A stretch of 64,000 nt of DNA, from positions 62,001 through 126,000 of the forward strand of contig JAQUXP010000002.1 of assembly GCA_028692395.1 (NCBI GenBank). Reading direction: 5' to 3'. Under the pieces are notes generated by a model, which was not told the origin of the DNA, ran no database searches, and saw only the letters and a program-made list of their open reading frames with translations. The DNA is from Lachnospiraceae bacterium. GTDB lineage: Bacteria > Bacillota > Clostridia > Lachnospirales > Lachnospiraceae. Each line of letters opens with the position of its first letter. The first letter of the stretch is position 1. Both the position numbers and the translations under genes were made by a program. This document shows positions 16,038 to 25,285 of this stretch, piece after piece.

Positions 16038-16964
16038 ATGGAACAAACAGATAATTTACTGGCACGACTGAATCAGCAGTATGGCGAACTGAGTAAGGGG
16101 CAGAAGCGCCTTGCGGACTTTATTGCTGATCATTATGATAAGGCTGTTTTTATGACAGCTGCCAAGCTTGGCGGGGAAGTGGGTGTAAGTGAATCAACCA
16201 CAGTACGCTTTGCAACCCAGCTGGGATATGAGGGATTTCCCCAATTTCATCGTGCTCTTGAGGAATTGGTCCGCAACAGGCTGAATTCGATTCAGCGGAT
16301 GAAGGTTACCTATGGCAGAGTGCCCCAGGAAAAGATTCTGGACAATGTTTTGCAGTCCGATATTGACAAGATCAAGCTGACACTGGAACAGATTGACCAT
16401 GAAGCTTTTAATATGGCGGTACAGACGATACTGGACGCCAAGAACATCTATGTGGTAGGTATTCGAAGCTGCGCACCCCTGGCAGAATTCTTGGGCTTTT
16501 ATCTGAATCTGATTTTTGATAATGTGCGTCTGTTACGAACCAGCAGTTCCAGCGAGATCTTTGAGCAGATGATTCGGATTGATGAAAAGGATGTTATTAT
16601 TGGAATCAGTTTTCCAAGGTATTCTATGCGGACGTTAAAGGCGATGGAATTCGCCAATAACAGAAGTGCCAAGGTGATCACCATCACGGACAGTATTCAT
16701 TCACCCATGAATCTGTACTCCTCCTGTAATCTGATCGCACGCAGTGATATGGCATCCATCGTGGATTCTCTTGTGGCACCCCTTAGTGTGATTAATTCTC
16801 TGGTTGTGGCCCTCTGCATGAAAAAGCAGAAGCAGGTGATGAACACGCTGGAGACCATGGAAGAGATCTGGGATGAATATCAGGTCTACAGTAATGATGA
16901 AATTAATTATATCGATGATAAGATCAAACTACGATTCCCAAAGATGGAGGATGAGCATGTCTGA
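16038..16964 (+). CDS. MurR/RpiR family transcriptional regulator with SIS domain
   Basis: A 308-aa regulator. Residues 1-80 form the RpiR helix-turn-helix (LSKGQKRLADFIADHYD, then GVSESTTVRFATQLGYEGFP). From about 130 to 260 lies a SIS sugar-phosphate-binding domain (IYVVGIRSCAPLAEF, VIGISFPRYSMRTLKAMEFA). Members sense phosphosugars such as MurNAc-6P or glucosamine-6P. No sugar gene is adjacent, so the ligand cannot be guessed. The start is ATG at 16038 with AGAGG upstream. Its end overlaps the next gene by 8 bases, indicating co-transcription with the flavoprotein and probably the cmk-ispH-rpsA group. Confidence 0.9.
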   Translation: MEQTDNLLARLNQQYGELSKGQKRLADFIADHYDKAVFMTAAKLGGEVGVSESTTVRFATQLGYEGFPQFHRALEELVRNRLNSIQRMKVTYGRVPQEKILDNVLQSDIDKIKLTLEQIDHEAFNMAVQTILDAKNIYVVGIRSCAPLAEFLGFYLNLIFDNVRLLRTSSSSEIFEQMIRIDEKDVIIGISFPRYSMRTLKAMEFANNRSAKVITITDSIHSPMNLYSSCNLIARSDMASIVDSLVAPLSVINSLVVALCMKKQKQVMNTLETMEEIWDEYQVYSNDEINYIDDKIKLRFPKMEDEHV

Positions 16965-18225
16965 GGTTGTGATAATAGGTGGTGGAGCTGCAGGTATGGC
17001 GGCAGCTGTATTTGCAGGGAGAAATGGTGCAAAAGTCCGCCTCTTTGAGAAAAATGAGAAACTTGGAAAAAAACTTTTTATCACCGGTAAGGGAAGATGC
17101 AATTTCACCAATGCCTGTGATATGGAAGAACTGTTTCAAAATGTGGTGACGAATCCGAAATTCCTCTACAGCGCATTTTACAGTTTTACCAATCAGGATG
17201 CCATAGGATTCTTTGAGGAGCTGGGAGTGGAGACGAAGGTGGAGCGGGGCAACAGAGCATTTCCAAGTTCTGATCACTCCTCCGACATAATCCGTGCGCT
17301 GCAACAGGAGATGCGCAGACTGGGAGTACAGATCAGACTTCATACTACAGTAAAATCGCTGCTTACGAAAGAAAATCAGGTAACTGGAATAATATTGGAG
17401 GATGGGGAAACGATAGCAGCAGATGCTGTTATTCTGGCGGCAGGCGGAGCCTCCTATCCGGTAACCGGATCCGATGGAGCGGGCGTGAGGATGGCTTCAA
17501 AGGTCGGAATACCGGTCAAGGAATCGGCTGCAGCCCTGGTACCGCTGGTGGTCAGTGAGGATTATATTCCTCTGATGCAGGGCTTATCTCTTCGAAATGT
17601 CGCACTCAAGATTATGGATCAAAGACGTGTGATCTTTGATGAGTTTGGTGAGATGATGTTCACTCACTTTGGCATTACGGGTCCCCTTGTCCTTTCTGCC
17701 AGTTCCCGGATTACGAGAAAACTGGAGAAGCAGAACCTAAAAGCGTTTATCGATTTAAAACCGGCACTTACGGAGGAACAGCTGGATGCCCGGGTTCTGC
17801 GGGAATTTGAGCAGGGAAAAAACAGGCAGTTTAAGAATGTGATCCCGGCGCTTTTCCCTGCACGTATGCTTTCCGTGATGCTGGCTTTGTCTGCAATTCC
17901 CTACGATAAAAAGGTAAATGAAATTACAAGAGAAGAAAGGCAGGCTTTTGTAAAACTGATTAAGTCATTTCCTATGACAATCACCAAAACAAGAGGTTTA
18001 GACGAAGCAATCATCACCCAGGGTGGTATTGATACGAAAGCAGTAAATCCATCCACCATGGAGTCCAGACAATACGAACACCTATATTTTATCGGTGAAG
18101 TACTGGATGTGGATGCTCTGACTGGTGGCTTTAATCTTCAGATTGCATGGTCAACTGCCTTTTTGGCTGCAACAGCCATACAGGAACAAACACAAAAGGA
18201 CGGAGGAATGAATATTGAGCTTTAA
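16957..18225 (+). CDS. FAD-dependent oxidoreductase, HI0933/YhiN family
   Basis: A 422-aa flavoprotein. The N-terminus VVIIGGGAAGMAAAVFAGRN is the Rossmann dinucleotide-binding motif; GKGRCNFTNAC and the C-terminal GEVLDVDALTGGFNLQIAWS are hallmarks of the HI0933-like family, whose members reduce or hydroxylate unidentified substrates. The ORF track starts at 16873, but GGAGG at 16946-16950 points to ATG 16957, eight bases before the upstream stop. The 3' end overlaps cmk by 11 bases. No signal peptide or membrane segment. In many Clostridia this gene lies next to cmk, as here; its physiological role is not known. Confidence 0.88.
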   Translation: MSEVVIIGGGAAGMAAAVFAGRNGAKVRLFEKNEKLGKKLFITGKGRCNFTNACDMEELFQNVVTNPKFLYSAFYSFTNQDAIGFFEELGVETKVERGNRAFPSSDHSSDIIRALQQEMRRLGVQIRLHTTVKSLLTKENQVTGIILEDGETIAADAVILAAGGASYPVTGSDGAGVRMASKVGIPVKESAAALVPLVVSEDYIPLMQGLSLRNVALKIMDQRRVIFDEFGEMMFTHFGITGPLVLSASSRITRKLEKQNLKAFIDLKPALTEEQLDARVLREFEQGKNRQFKNVIPALFPARMLSVMLALSAIPYDKKVNEITREERQAFVKLIKSFPMTITKTRGLDEAIITQGGIDTKAVNPSTMESRQYEHLYFIGEVLDVDALTGGFNLQIAWSTAFLAATAIQEQTQKDGGMNIEL

Positions 18226-18880
18226 TATCGCAATTGACGGACCGGCAGGAGCCGGAAAAAGCACGATAGCCAAAAAAGTTGCAAAACAGCTGGAATTTAT
18301 CTATGTAGATACTGGTGCGATGTACCGCACCATGGCCTTGTACTGTATCAGACAGAAGCTGAATCTGGAGGATGAGAAAGTCATCGCAGAAGCCTGCAGA
18401 GATATCTCTGTAGATATTCGATATATCCAAGGAGAGCAGCAGATGCTGTTGAATGGAGAGAATGTCTCTTCTCAGATTCGCACAGAACAGGTGGGAAATG
18501 CTGCTTCCACAGTAAGCGCCTACCAGTCAGTCAGACAGAAACTGACGCAGCTGCAGAAGAATCTGGCATCCAGCCAGAATGTTGTGATGGATGGAAGAGA
18601 TATCGGAACGGCAGTGCTGCCCGATGCGCAGATAAAGATCTATCTCACAGCCAGTGCCCGCACAAGGGCACTTCGCAGACTGAAGGATCTCAAGGACAGG
18701 GGGATGAGCGGCGAGCTTTCTGTTATTGAAGCAGATATTAATGAGCGGGATCATCGGGATATGACACGGGAGATTTCCCCTCTTTGTCAGGCCGAAGATG
18801 CCCTGCTGATCGATTCCTCTCAGATGACGGCAGAGGAAGTAACCACAGAAATAATAAAGATTTACGAGGAGCGAAAGTAA
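18215..18880 (+). CDS. cmk: cytidylate kinase
   Basis: Phosphorylates CMP and dCMP to the diphosphates. P-loop GPAGAGKST is near residue 10, followed by FIYVDTGAMYRTMALY (nucleotide-binding loop) and VMDGRDIGTAVLP, the characteristic CMP-kinase motif; KIYLTASARTRALRR and ERDHRDMTREISPL form the lid region. Length of 221 aa is standard. The start codon is TTG at 18215, preceded by GGAGGA, inside the end of the flavoprotein gene. Fourteen bases separate its last sense codon region from ispH. The arrangement cmk-ispH-rpsA is common in Clostridia. Confidence 0.95.
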   Translation: MSFNIAIDGPAGAGKSTIAKKVAKQLEFIYVDTGAMYRTMALYCIRQKLNLEDEKVIAEACRDISVDIRYIQGEQQMLLNGENVSSQIRTEQVGNAASTVSAYQSVRQKLTQLQKNLASSQNVVMDGRDIGTAVLPDAQIKIYLTASARTRALRRLKDLKDRGMSGELSVIEADINERDHRDMTREISPLCQAEDALLIDSSQMTAEEVTTEIIKIYEERK

Positions 18881-18883
18881 ACG

Positions 18884-19753
18884 ATGGAAGTTACCCTTGC
18901 AAAAACAGCCGGTTTCTGTTTTGGAGTAAAGAGAGCAGTGGACGAGGTGTATCACCAATGCGAAATCGCCGCCAGAGATAAAAAAAAGGTATATACCTAC
19001 GGACCGATTATTCATAATGATCAGGTGGTTCGTGATCTGGAAGCTATGGGTGTTCAGGTATTACATGGAACGGATGACCTGGAGAAGCTTGAGAAAGCAC
19101 CGGGAACCATCATTATTCGTTCCCATGGAGTTGCCCGGAGAATCCAGCAGCTGATGGAAGCTACCGGACTGGAGATCGTGGATGCCACCTGTCCTTTTGT
19201 GAAAAAGATTCATCATATCGTGGAACGGGAAAGTCTGGCTGGCTCCTATATTATGATAATCGGAGATCCCACACATCCAGAGGTAGAAGGAATTCGGGGA
19301 TGGTGTGCAACAGATGAAGTTTCAGTTGTCAAGAATGCATCAGATTTGGATAATTTACCCGATTTGGTTGGTAAAAAAATCTGCATTGTTGCACAGACGA
19401 CATTTAATTACAACAAATTTCAAGAATTAGTTGAAATATTTTCAAAAAAGAGGTATGATAGTAGTGTTTTAAATACTATCTGTAATGCAACCGCCGAGAG
19501 ACAAAAAGAAGCATACCAGATAGCCAGGCAGGTAGATGCCATGATTGTGATAGGCGGCAGACATAGCTCAAACACGCAAAAGCTATATAATATCTGCAGG
19601 GAAGAATGTAAAAATACTTACTTTATAGAGACACTCGTTGATTTGGATTCAAAGCCTTTTCAATCATTTCGTCACGTAGGTATTACAGCAGGGGCATCGA
19701 CCCCAAATAAAATAATTGAGGAGGTTCAAAAATATGTCAGAATTAAGTTTTGA
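18884..19753 (+). CDS. ispH: 4-hydroxy-3-methylbut-2-enyl diphosphate reductase
   Basis: Last enzyme of the non-mevalonate isoprenoid pathway, a [4Fe-4S] protein making IPP and DMAPP. The three cluster cysteines are in AGFCFGVKRAV (residue 12), DATCPFVKK (about 103) and NTICNATAERQ (about 198). Conserved YTYGPIIHND, RSHGV and GITAGASTP are also present. At 289 aa it is a stand-alone IspH. In several Clostridia IspH is fused to ribosomal protein S1; here the S1 gene begins 20 bases inside the ispH 3' end in a different frame. Start ATG follows GAGGAGCG. Confidence 0.95.
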   Translation: MEVTLAKTAGFCFGVKRAVDEVYHQCEIAARDKKKVYTYGPIIHNDQVVRDLEAMGVQVLHGTDDLEKLEKAPGTIIIRSHGVARRIQQLMEATGLEIVDATCPFVKKIHHIVERESLAGSYIMIIGDPTHPEVEGIRGWCATDEVSVVKNASDLDNLPDLVGKKICIVAQTTFNYNKFQELVEIFSKKRYDSSVLNTICNATAERQKEAYQIARQVDAMIVIGGRHSSNTQKLYNICREECKNTYFIETLVDLDSKPFQSFRHVGITAGASTPNKIIEEVQKYVRIKF

Positions 19754-20840
19754 ACAAATGTTGGATGAATCATTTAAAACCATCAGAAACGGAGAAGTAG
19801 TAGAGGGTACTGTCATCGATGTGAAAGACGATGAGATTATCTTAAATATCGGATATAAAGCAGACGGAATCCTTACAAAGAATGAATATTCTAATGACTC
19901 CAGTGTTGATCTGAGAACCATCGCTCAGCCAGGCGACAAGATGGAAGTTAAGATCCTGAAAGTCAATGACGGAGAAGGACAGGTTCTGCTTACTTATAAG
20001 AGACTTGCAGCAGAAAAAGGCAACAAGAGAATTGAAGAAGCATTCGAGAACCATGAAGTACTGACAGCAAAGGTTGCTCAGGTATTAAACGGTGGTTTAA
20101 GCGTTGTTGTAGAAGAGGCTCGTGTATTTATTCCTGCAAGCCTTGTATCTGATGCTTATGAGAAAGATCTTACCAAGTATGCAGATCAGGAGATTGAATT
20201 CGTTATCACAGAATTCAACCCAAGAAGAAGACGCATCATCGGTGACAGAAAGCAGCTTATCGTTGCAGAAAAAGCAAAACTTCAGGAAGAACTTTTCGCA
20301 AGAATCCAGGTTGGAGATGTAGTAGAAGGAACAATCAAGAACATCACTGACTTTGGTGCATTCGTAGATCTTGGCGGAGCAGACGGCCTGCTTCATATCT
20401 CAGAGATGTCCTGGGGACGTGTTGAGAACCCAAGAAAGGTATTCAAAGTTGGCGATCCGATTACTGTTCTGATCAAAGATATTAATGGAGACAAGATTGC
20501 TCTTACCTTAAAATTCGAGGATCAGAATCCATGGTTAAACGCTTATGACAAATATGCAGCTGGAAACATTGTAGAAGGCCGTGTAGCTCGTATGACTGAC
20601 TTTGGTGCTTTCGTAGAACTTGAGCCAGGCGTTGATGCTCTGCTTCATGTTTCTCAGATTTCACATGATCATGTAGAAAAACCGTCAGATGCACTCAGCG
20701 TTGGACAGATCATTACAGCTAAGGTTGTAGATTTCAACGAAGCTGACAAGAAGATCTCCCTGAGCATGAAAGCTCTGGAATCTGCACCAGCGGAAGAGGC
20801 ATATGGGGATGAATATACAGATGAGTATACAGAGGAATAA
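19734..20840 (+). CDS. rpsA: 30S ribosomal protein S1-like RNA-binding protein
   Basis: A 368-aa protein with four S1 (OB-fold) repeats, starting near [51 protein letters not shown] and [20 protein letters not shown]. The last two are the most canonical. The tail is acidic ([12 protein letters not shown]). E. coli S1 has six repeats; four are usual in Firmicutes. The start is ATG 19734 after GAGGAGG, not the ORF-track 19716. It overlaps ispH by 20 bases, so translation is probably coupled. A perfect 18-bp hairpin follows 40 bases after the stop. Confidence 0.92.
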   Translation: MSELSFEQMLDESFKTIRNGEVVEGTVIDVKDDEIILNIGYKADGILTKNEYSNDSSVDLRTIAQPGDKMEVKILKVNDGEGQVLLTYKRLAAEKGNKRIEEAFENHEVLTAKVAQVLNGGLSVVVEEARVFIPASLVSDAYEKDLTKYADQEIEFVITEFNPRRRRIIGDRKQLIVAEKAKLQEELFARIQVGDVVEGTIKNITDFGAFVDLGGADGLLHISEMSWGRVENPRKVFKVGDPITVLIKDINGDKIALTLKFEDQNPWLNAYDKYAAGNIVEGRVARMTDFGAFVELEPGVDALLHVSQISHDHVEKPSDALSVGQIITAKVVDFNEADKKISLSMKALESAPAEEAYGDEYTDEYTEE

Positions 20841-20879
20841 TCTGTAATCTGTAAAAATTAAACATAAGCCAGACAAAGT

Positions 20880-20921
20880 ATCAAATAAGAGGTATCCTTA
20901 GACGGATACCTCTTATTTGAT
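20880..20921. terminator. Bidirectional terminator between rpsA and the convergent exonuclease gene
   Basis: Perfect 18-bp stem (ATCAAATAAGAGGTATCC) around the loop TTAGAC. The outer part is A/T-rich so that each strand ends in a T-rich run. It overlaps the last codons of the minus-strand gene. Confidence 0.75.
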
Positions 20922-21986
20922 GCCGCAGATATACTGAATCATGCTGTGGAGATATTGATCGGAAGAGATAATATCCGAAAGGTTTGCCTCCTGATAAAGA
21001 AAGTAAGGCATGCCTTTTGGAAGCTCCGGATAGAATGCCGGATGAAAGCAGATCCTTGGCTGGGGAAGAAAGAGCCCATCCATCTTCTGGTAACAATTAG
21101 ACGCTTTCGCTCTTTCCTTGAAGCCTGTATCCACGTAGGCAGCGATACTTTTATGAAGCGCAGTGTCTTCAGCAGGAAGATAATAATAATTTTTATAATC
21201 TGTGTAATAATGCTTCATGGTTGCCTGCTTTCCATAAATCTGAAGCTCCATCTGATCTCCTGCCACATGAAGGGAACAGATGGCGTCCTCCTGTTGGATT
21301 TCCTGTGGTACAGCATCGGACAGCTGAAGGGAAAAGGAAAGACAATCTTTTAGAAGTCTACAGTTCTTTTCTGTATATGCCTCTGTGGTCAGACGAGTGT
21401 AGGAAAGCAGCGGGAGAAGATCTATCATGCCTGTGACATCTTCATAATTATGAAGCAGAAGAAGTGACAGAAGCTCTTCATCAGCAGTGGAAAGATATCT
21501 CTGATAGACAGGAATCAGCTCGCCTCCGGAAAAGGTATCCTTTCTTTGAAGCTTCTGGAAATCCTCCAGATCCTTTTGCTTCATCCCTGGGAGCCCAAGA
21601 AGGTTTTTCCAGGGCTTGAGCATCCGGTAGAGATCTGCACTCTCCAGATCTTCAAAGGGCTGAGAAAGCTGATAAAAGGCGTACTTGTGCTGAAGGTAGG
21701 GAATATCAAAACTGTTTCCGTTAAAATGTATGATACACTGGAAGGATTTTAGAAAAGTTGAAAATTCAAGCAACAGTTCTTTTTCTTCCGAAGGTCTCTG
21801 AAGAAACCACTGCTTGATGTGCCAGGTATCCTCCAGCAGGTAGGAGACACCAATCAGATAGATATGGGAGGTCCTCCAGTTTAATCCAGTCGTTTCGATA
21901 TCAAAAAAGATGGCATTTTTTGTGAAATTGCGATAAAATGCTGACAGATGATTGGACTGTTTTGTAATGTCTTTGATTTGGAACAT
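20913..21986 (-). CDS. ribonuclease H-like (DEDD exonuclease fold) protein, YprB-like
   Basis: A 357-aa protein with the three exonuclease motifs of the DEDD superfamily: FFDIETTGLNW near residue 30 (DxE), IIHFNGNSFDIPYL near 110 (second Asp) and HNYEDVTGM near 200 (HxxxD). This matches the RNase_H_2/YprB group. The C-terminal half has no motif I recognise. A helicase partner is not adjacent. Divergent from the gene at 22057; ATG start is preceded by GGAGGATAA on the minus strand. Substrate (DNA or RNA) is undetermined. Confidence 0.82.
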   Translation of the reverse strand: MFQIKDITKQSNHLSAFYRNFTKNAIFFDIETTGLNWRTSHIYLIGVSYLLEDTWHIKQWFLQRPSEEKELLLEFSTFLKSFQCIIHFNGNSFDIPYLQHKYAFYQLSQPFEDLESADLYRMLKPWKNLLGLPGMKQKDLEDFQKLQRKDTFSGGELIPVYQRYLSTADEELLSLLLLHNYEDVTGMIDLLPLLSYTRLTTEAYTEKNCRLLKDCLSFSLQLSDAVPQEIQQEDAICSLHVAGDQMELQIYGKQATMKHYYTDYKNYYYLPAEDTALHKSIAAYVDTGFKERAKASNCYQKMDGLFLPQPRICFHPAFYPELPKGMPYFLYQEANLSDIISSDQYLHSMIQYICGIK

Positions 21987-22056
21987 AGCCTTATCCTCCT
22001 TCTTGTGTTATAATATCATAGAAAATACAGGAAAGAAAGAGTGAAAGAGGGTTCTC

Positions 22057-22974
22057 ATGTTTAGCAGTCAATTACTGTCACTTTCTGTCAATGGAAGTGA
22101 CCTGTATCATGTGATCAGCTGGTTTTGGATCTACAGCTTTTTGGGGTGGATCTGGGAAAGCAGTTATGTATCCATAAGAAGTCATAAACTGGTAAATCGT
22201 GGATTTGTGTCGGGTCCCGCACTCACAATCTACGGCGCCGGAGCGGTGGCGGTGTATCTGATTATGAAACCCTTTAGCGGAAATGTTTTGCTGCTGTATT
22301 TGGGCGGTGTTGCGGTAGCTACCATTCTTGAGTACATAACAGGGATGCTGATGGAGGCGATTTTTCACACGAACTGGTGGGACTACAGTCATAAAAAATT
22401 TAATCTGCAGGGGAAGATCTGTCTGGAAAGCTCTCTCTTCTGGGGTGTGATGACATTAGTTCTTTTCTATGTGTTTCAGCCCTTTGTGGATGCGGTCGTG
22501 GAACTTCTTCCAAGAATGTATGGAGAGATTACACTGAATATTGTCATGGTTGTCTATTGCGTGGATTTTGGAATGTCAGCATTTGCAGCATTTCACATCA
22601 AGGACAAGCTTATTTCCCTGGATAAAACCTGGGATGAGTTTGTGGAGTATCTGGAAAAGTCCAGGCTTGGAGAGGCAGCGGAGGCTTTGAAGGCACGGGC
22701 GTCTATGCTCCATCACGAATTCTCCGGGGAACGGACATCAGCATATCTGCTTCGCGGAAAAGAAAGTCTGGAGGCTTATCTAAATCGTATCAGTGAGATT
22801 GGTACGGAAAAAAGAGAAGAAATCACATCCAAATTTGATTCCTTCTCTGAAAAATATCTGAATGGCAAAAAAGCCATGGATAAGATCACGCAGCGTTATG
22901 TGAAGGCATATCCAAATCTGGAACTGAGCGAAAAAAGAAAGGCTGCAAGAAAAGCAAAGAAAAATAAAAAGTAA
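22057..22974 (+). CDS. CmpB-type putative ABC transporter permease / membrane protein
   Basis: A 305-aa protein whose first 170 residues hold four or five membrane helices with WFWIYSFLGWIWESSYVS and NRGFVSGPALTIYG, features of the family annotated as putative ABC transporter permease (CmpB, formerly DUF1113). The rest is a charged, mostly helical cytoplasmic tail ending in a Lys/Arg-rich stretch. No ATPase or binding protein accompanies it, so transport is unproven. A TATAAT at 22009-22014 lies about 40 bases upstream and may be its -10 box. The Rnf operon begins 11 bases after it. Confidence 0.75.
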   Translation: MFSSQLLSLSVNGSDLYHVISWFWIYSFLGWIWESSYVSIRSHKLVNRGFVSGPALTIYGAGAVAVYLIMKPFSGNVLLLYLGGVAVATILEYITGMLMEAIFHTNWWDYSHKKFNLQGKICLESSLFWGVMTLVLFYVFQPFVDAVVELLPRMYGEITLNIVMVVYCVDFGMSAFAAFHIKDKLISLDKTWDEFVEYLEKSRLGEAAEALKARASMLHHEFSGERTSAYLLRGKESLEAYLNRISEIGTEKREEITSKFDSFSEKYLNGKKAMDKITQRYVKAYPNLELSEKRKAARKAKKNKK

Positions 22975-22985
22975 GGAGAAAGTAT

Positions 22986-24302
22986 ATGAAGAATTTAACT
23001 TTTCATGGTGGAATTCATCCGGATGATCACAAGATTATCTCCAAGGATCAGCCGATTAAGGCGGTTCATGCAGGAGAAAAAATGTATTATTCTGTCTCAC
23101 AGCATATCGGTGCTCCTGCCAAACCGATTGTAGCAAAGGGAGACCATGTCTGTCGTGGTCAGATGATCGCAGAGGCAGGCGGTTTCGTATCTGCTCCGGT
23201 CTATGCAACTGTGTCTGGAACGGTAGAGGGAATTGTAAAAAAAAGAATGCCGGCAGGAAATTATGCAGACTGTATTGCGGTGGCAAATGACGGAGCGATG
23301 GAAGAGACTCCATATGAAACTGCTTCAATAGATGATCTTACCAAAGAGCAGATTATCAGCCGAATCTCGGCTGCAGGTGTTGTCGGTATGGGTGGAGCAG
23401 GATTCCCCACCCATGTGAAGCTTTCTCCAAGAGAGCCGGAGAAGATAGAATATATCCTTGTAAATGGTGCGGAATGTGAGCCTTATCTGACCAGTGATTA
23501 CCGTCGTATGCTGGAGACACCGGAGAAGATTGTACAGGGACTTCAGGTGATACATAAAGTGTTCCCAGCTGCGAAGTGTTATATCTGTATCGAAGATAAC
23601 AAACCGGATTGTATTGCCATGATGCAGGAAAAATGCAAGGACGCAGATGGCATCGAGGTAAAGATTCTTCGTACAAAATATCCCCAGGGCGCAGAGCGTA
23701 TGCTGATCTATGCCGTGACAGGTCGAAAAGTGAATTCCAGGATGCTGCCGGCAGATGTGGGATGCATCGTGGATAATATTGATACGGTGGTAGCGATCTG
23801 CCAGGCAGTACTGTATGGAGAACCGCTGATGAACCGTATTATCACGGTAACGGGTAATGGGGCAGCTGTACCGGGTAATTATTATGTACCGATTGGTATG
23901 CTTATGTCAGAGGTTATTGAGCATGTGGGTGGAATCAAAGGGCAGCCGGAGAAAATCATAGCCGGTGGTCCGATGATGGGAAATGCCATGTTTTCTCTGG
24001 ATATCCCCGTAACCAAGACCTCATCAGCCATACTGATTCTTTCCAGGGATGAAGTATCACAGATGGAACCCACCGCCTGCATGAACTGTGGACGTTGTGT
24101 ACAGGCCTGTCCAGGAGGAATTCTTCCTACAAGAGTGGCAGATTTTGCGGATCATGGGGACGAGGCACAGTTTTTGGCTTTCCAGGGGATGGAATGCTGT
24201 GAATGTGGCTGCTGCAGCTATGTATGTCCGGCTAAACGCCATCTGACACAGTCTATTCGTTCCATGAGAAAGATATTACTGGCAAAAAGGAAGAAAGGAT
24301 AG
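22986..24302 (+). CDS. rnfC: Rnf complex subunit RnfC
   Basis: Peripheral subunit of the ferredoxin:NAD+ oxidoreductase that accepts electrons from the FeS chain and holds FMN and the NADH site. The N-terminus (TFHGGIHP) and GMGGAGFPTHVKLS, followed by NGAECEPYLTSDYR, are typical of the NuoF-like FMN/NAD domain. Two [4Fe-4S] motifs close the protein: CMNCGRCVQACPGG and CCECGCCSYVCPAK. Length 438 aa is normal for Clostridia. Start ATG follows AAGGAG. First gene of rnfCDGEAB, which in these anaerobes couples reduced ferredoxin oxidation by NAD+ to Na+ or H+ export. Confidence 0.96.
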   Translation: MKNLTFHGGIHPDDHKIISKDQPIKAVHAGEKMYYSVSQHIGAPAKPIVAKGDHVCRGQMIAEAGGFVSAPVYATVSGTVEGIVKKRMPAGNYADCIAVANDGAMEETPYETASIDDLTKEQIISRISAAGVVGMGGAGFPTHVKLSPREPEKIEYILVNGAECEPYLTSDYRRMLETPEKIVQGLQVIHKVFPAAKCYICIEDNKPDCIAMMQEKCKDADGIEVKILRTKYPQGAERMLIYAVTGRKVNSRMLPADVGCIVDNIDTVVAICQAVLYGEPLMNRIITVTGNGAAVPGNYYVPIGMLMSEVIEHVGGIKGQPEKIIAGGPMMGNAMFSLDIPVTKTSSAILILSRDEVSQMEPTACMNCGRCVQACPGGILPTRVADFADHGDEAQFLAFQGMECCECGCCSYVCPAKRHLTQSIRSMRKILLAKRKKG

Positions 24303-24313
24303 GAGAAAAAGCT

Positions 24314-25285
24314 ATGAGTGAATTACTTCATGTTTCATCATCACCACATATTCGTTCCAAAGCTACCACCAGTAATATCATGCTGCTGGTTCTGATTGCA
24401 CTTTTACCGGCAACCTGTTTTGGAATCTATCTGAACGGTCCCTATGCAGCCGCAATTATTGCAGTGTCTATGATTGCTGCAGTTGGGACAGAATATCTCT
24501 ACGAAAAGCTGATGCATAAAAAAATCACAGTCACAGACGGAAGTGCTGCCGTGACGGGACTGCTGCTGGCACTGAATCTGCCTGTGTCCGTACCGATCTG
24601 GATTCCACTGATTGGTTCTGTCTTTGCAATTCTGATTGTAAAGCAGCTCTTTGGAGGTCTGGGACAGAACTTTATGAACCCGGCATTAGCTGCCAGATGT
24701 TTTTTACTGATTTCTTTTGCTTCTCATATGAATGATTTTAGCACGAACAGCTGGAGCGCAAATAAGATTGTGGATACCGTATCAGGAGCAACGCCTCTGG
24801 CAGAACTGAAAGCGGGGGGAACACCTTTGCTGACAAGTATGTTTGCAGGTACGATCAAAGGAACCATAGGAGAAACCTCTGCAGCGGCTCTTTTACTGGG
24901 TGGAATCTTCCTTGTTGTGATGAAAATCATCGATCTTCGCATACCGCTTACCTATATCGGAACATTTACTGTGTTTTATATCCTCTTTGGCGGACATGGA
25001 CTGGATCCCTACTATATTGGAGCGGAGCTCTGCGGTGGTGGTCTGATGCTTGGCGCCTGGTTTATGGCAACAGATTATGTTACACGACCGATTACCAGAA
25101 AAGGTCAGTATGTGTACGGTATTATCCTTGGTCTGCTCACTGGATTATTCCGTATCTTCGGTATGAGTGCGGAGGGTGTTTCCTATGCCATCATCTTCTC
25201 CAACCTGCTGGTACCGATTATTGAGCGCTGTACAAGACCTTCCGGTTTTGGCATAAATCCCCAAAAAGGAGGAAAACAGGCATGA
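24314..25285 (+). CDS. rnfD: Rnf complex subunit RnfD
   Basis: Integral membrane subunit of 323 aa with about nine or ten helices. It carries a covalently bound FMN in characterised Rnf and NQR complexes; the attachment motif SGATPLAEL (Thr) is present near residue 157. GQNFMNPALAARCFLLISF is another conserved stretch. The 3' end overlaps rnfG by 4 bases (ATGA). The flavin would be attached by the ApbE encoded downstream. Confidence 0.95.
   Translation: MSELLHVSSSPHIRSKATTSNIMLLVLIALLPATCFGIYLNGPYAAAIIAVSMIAAVGTEYLYEKLMHKKITVTDGSAAVTGLLLALNLPVSVPIWIPLIGSVFAILIVKQLFGGLGQNFMNPALAARCFLLISFASHMNDFSTNSWSANKIVDTVSGATPLAELKAGGTPLLTSMFAGTIKGTIGETSAAALLLGGIFLVVMKIIDLRIPLTYIGTFTVFYILFGGHGLDPYYIGAELCGGGLMLGAWFMATDYVTRPITRKGQYVYGIILGLLTGLFRIFGMSAEGVSYAIIFSNLLVPIIERCTRPSGFGINPQKGGKQA

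Noticed and set aside
15809-16054. 81-aa plus-strand ORF
   Set aside because: It runs through the right arm of palindromic element B and the rpiR promoter and has no Shine-Dalgarno; coding would contradict the conserved fold.
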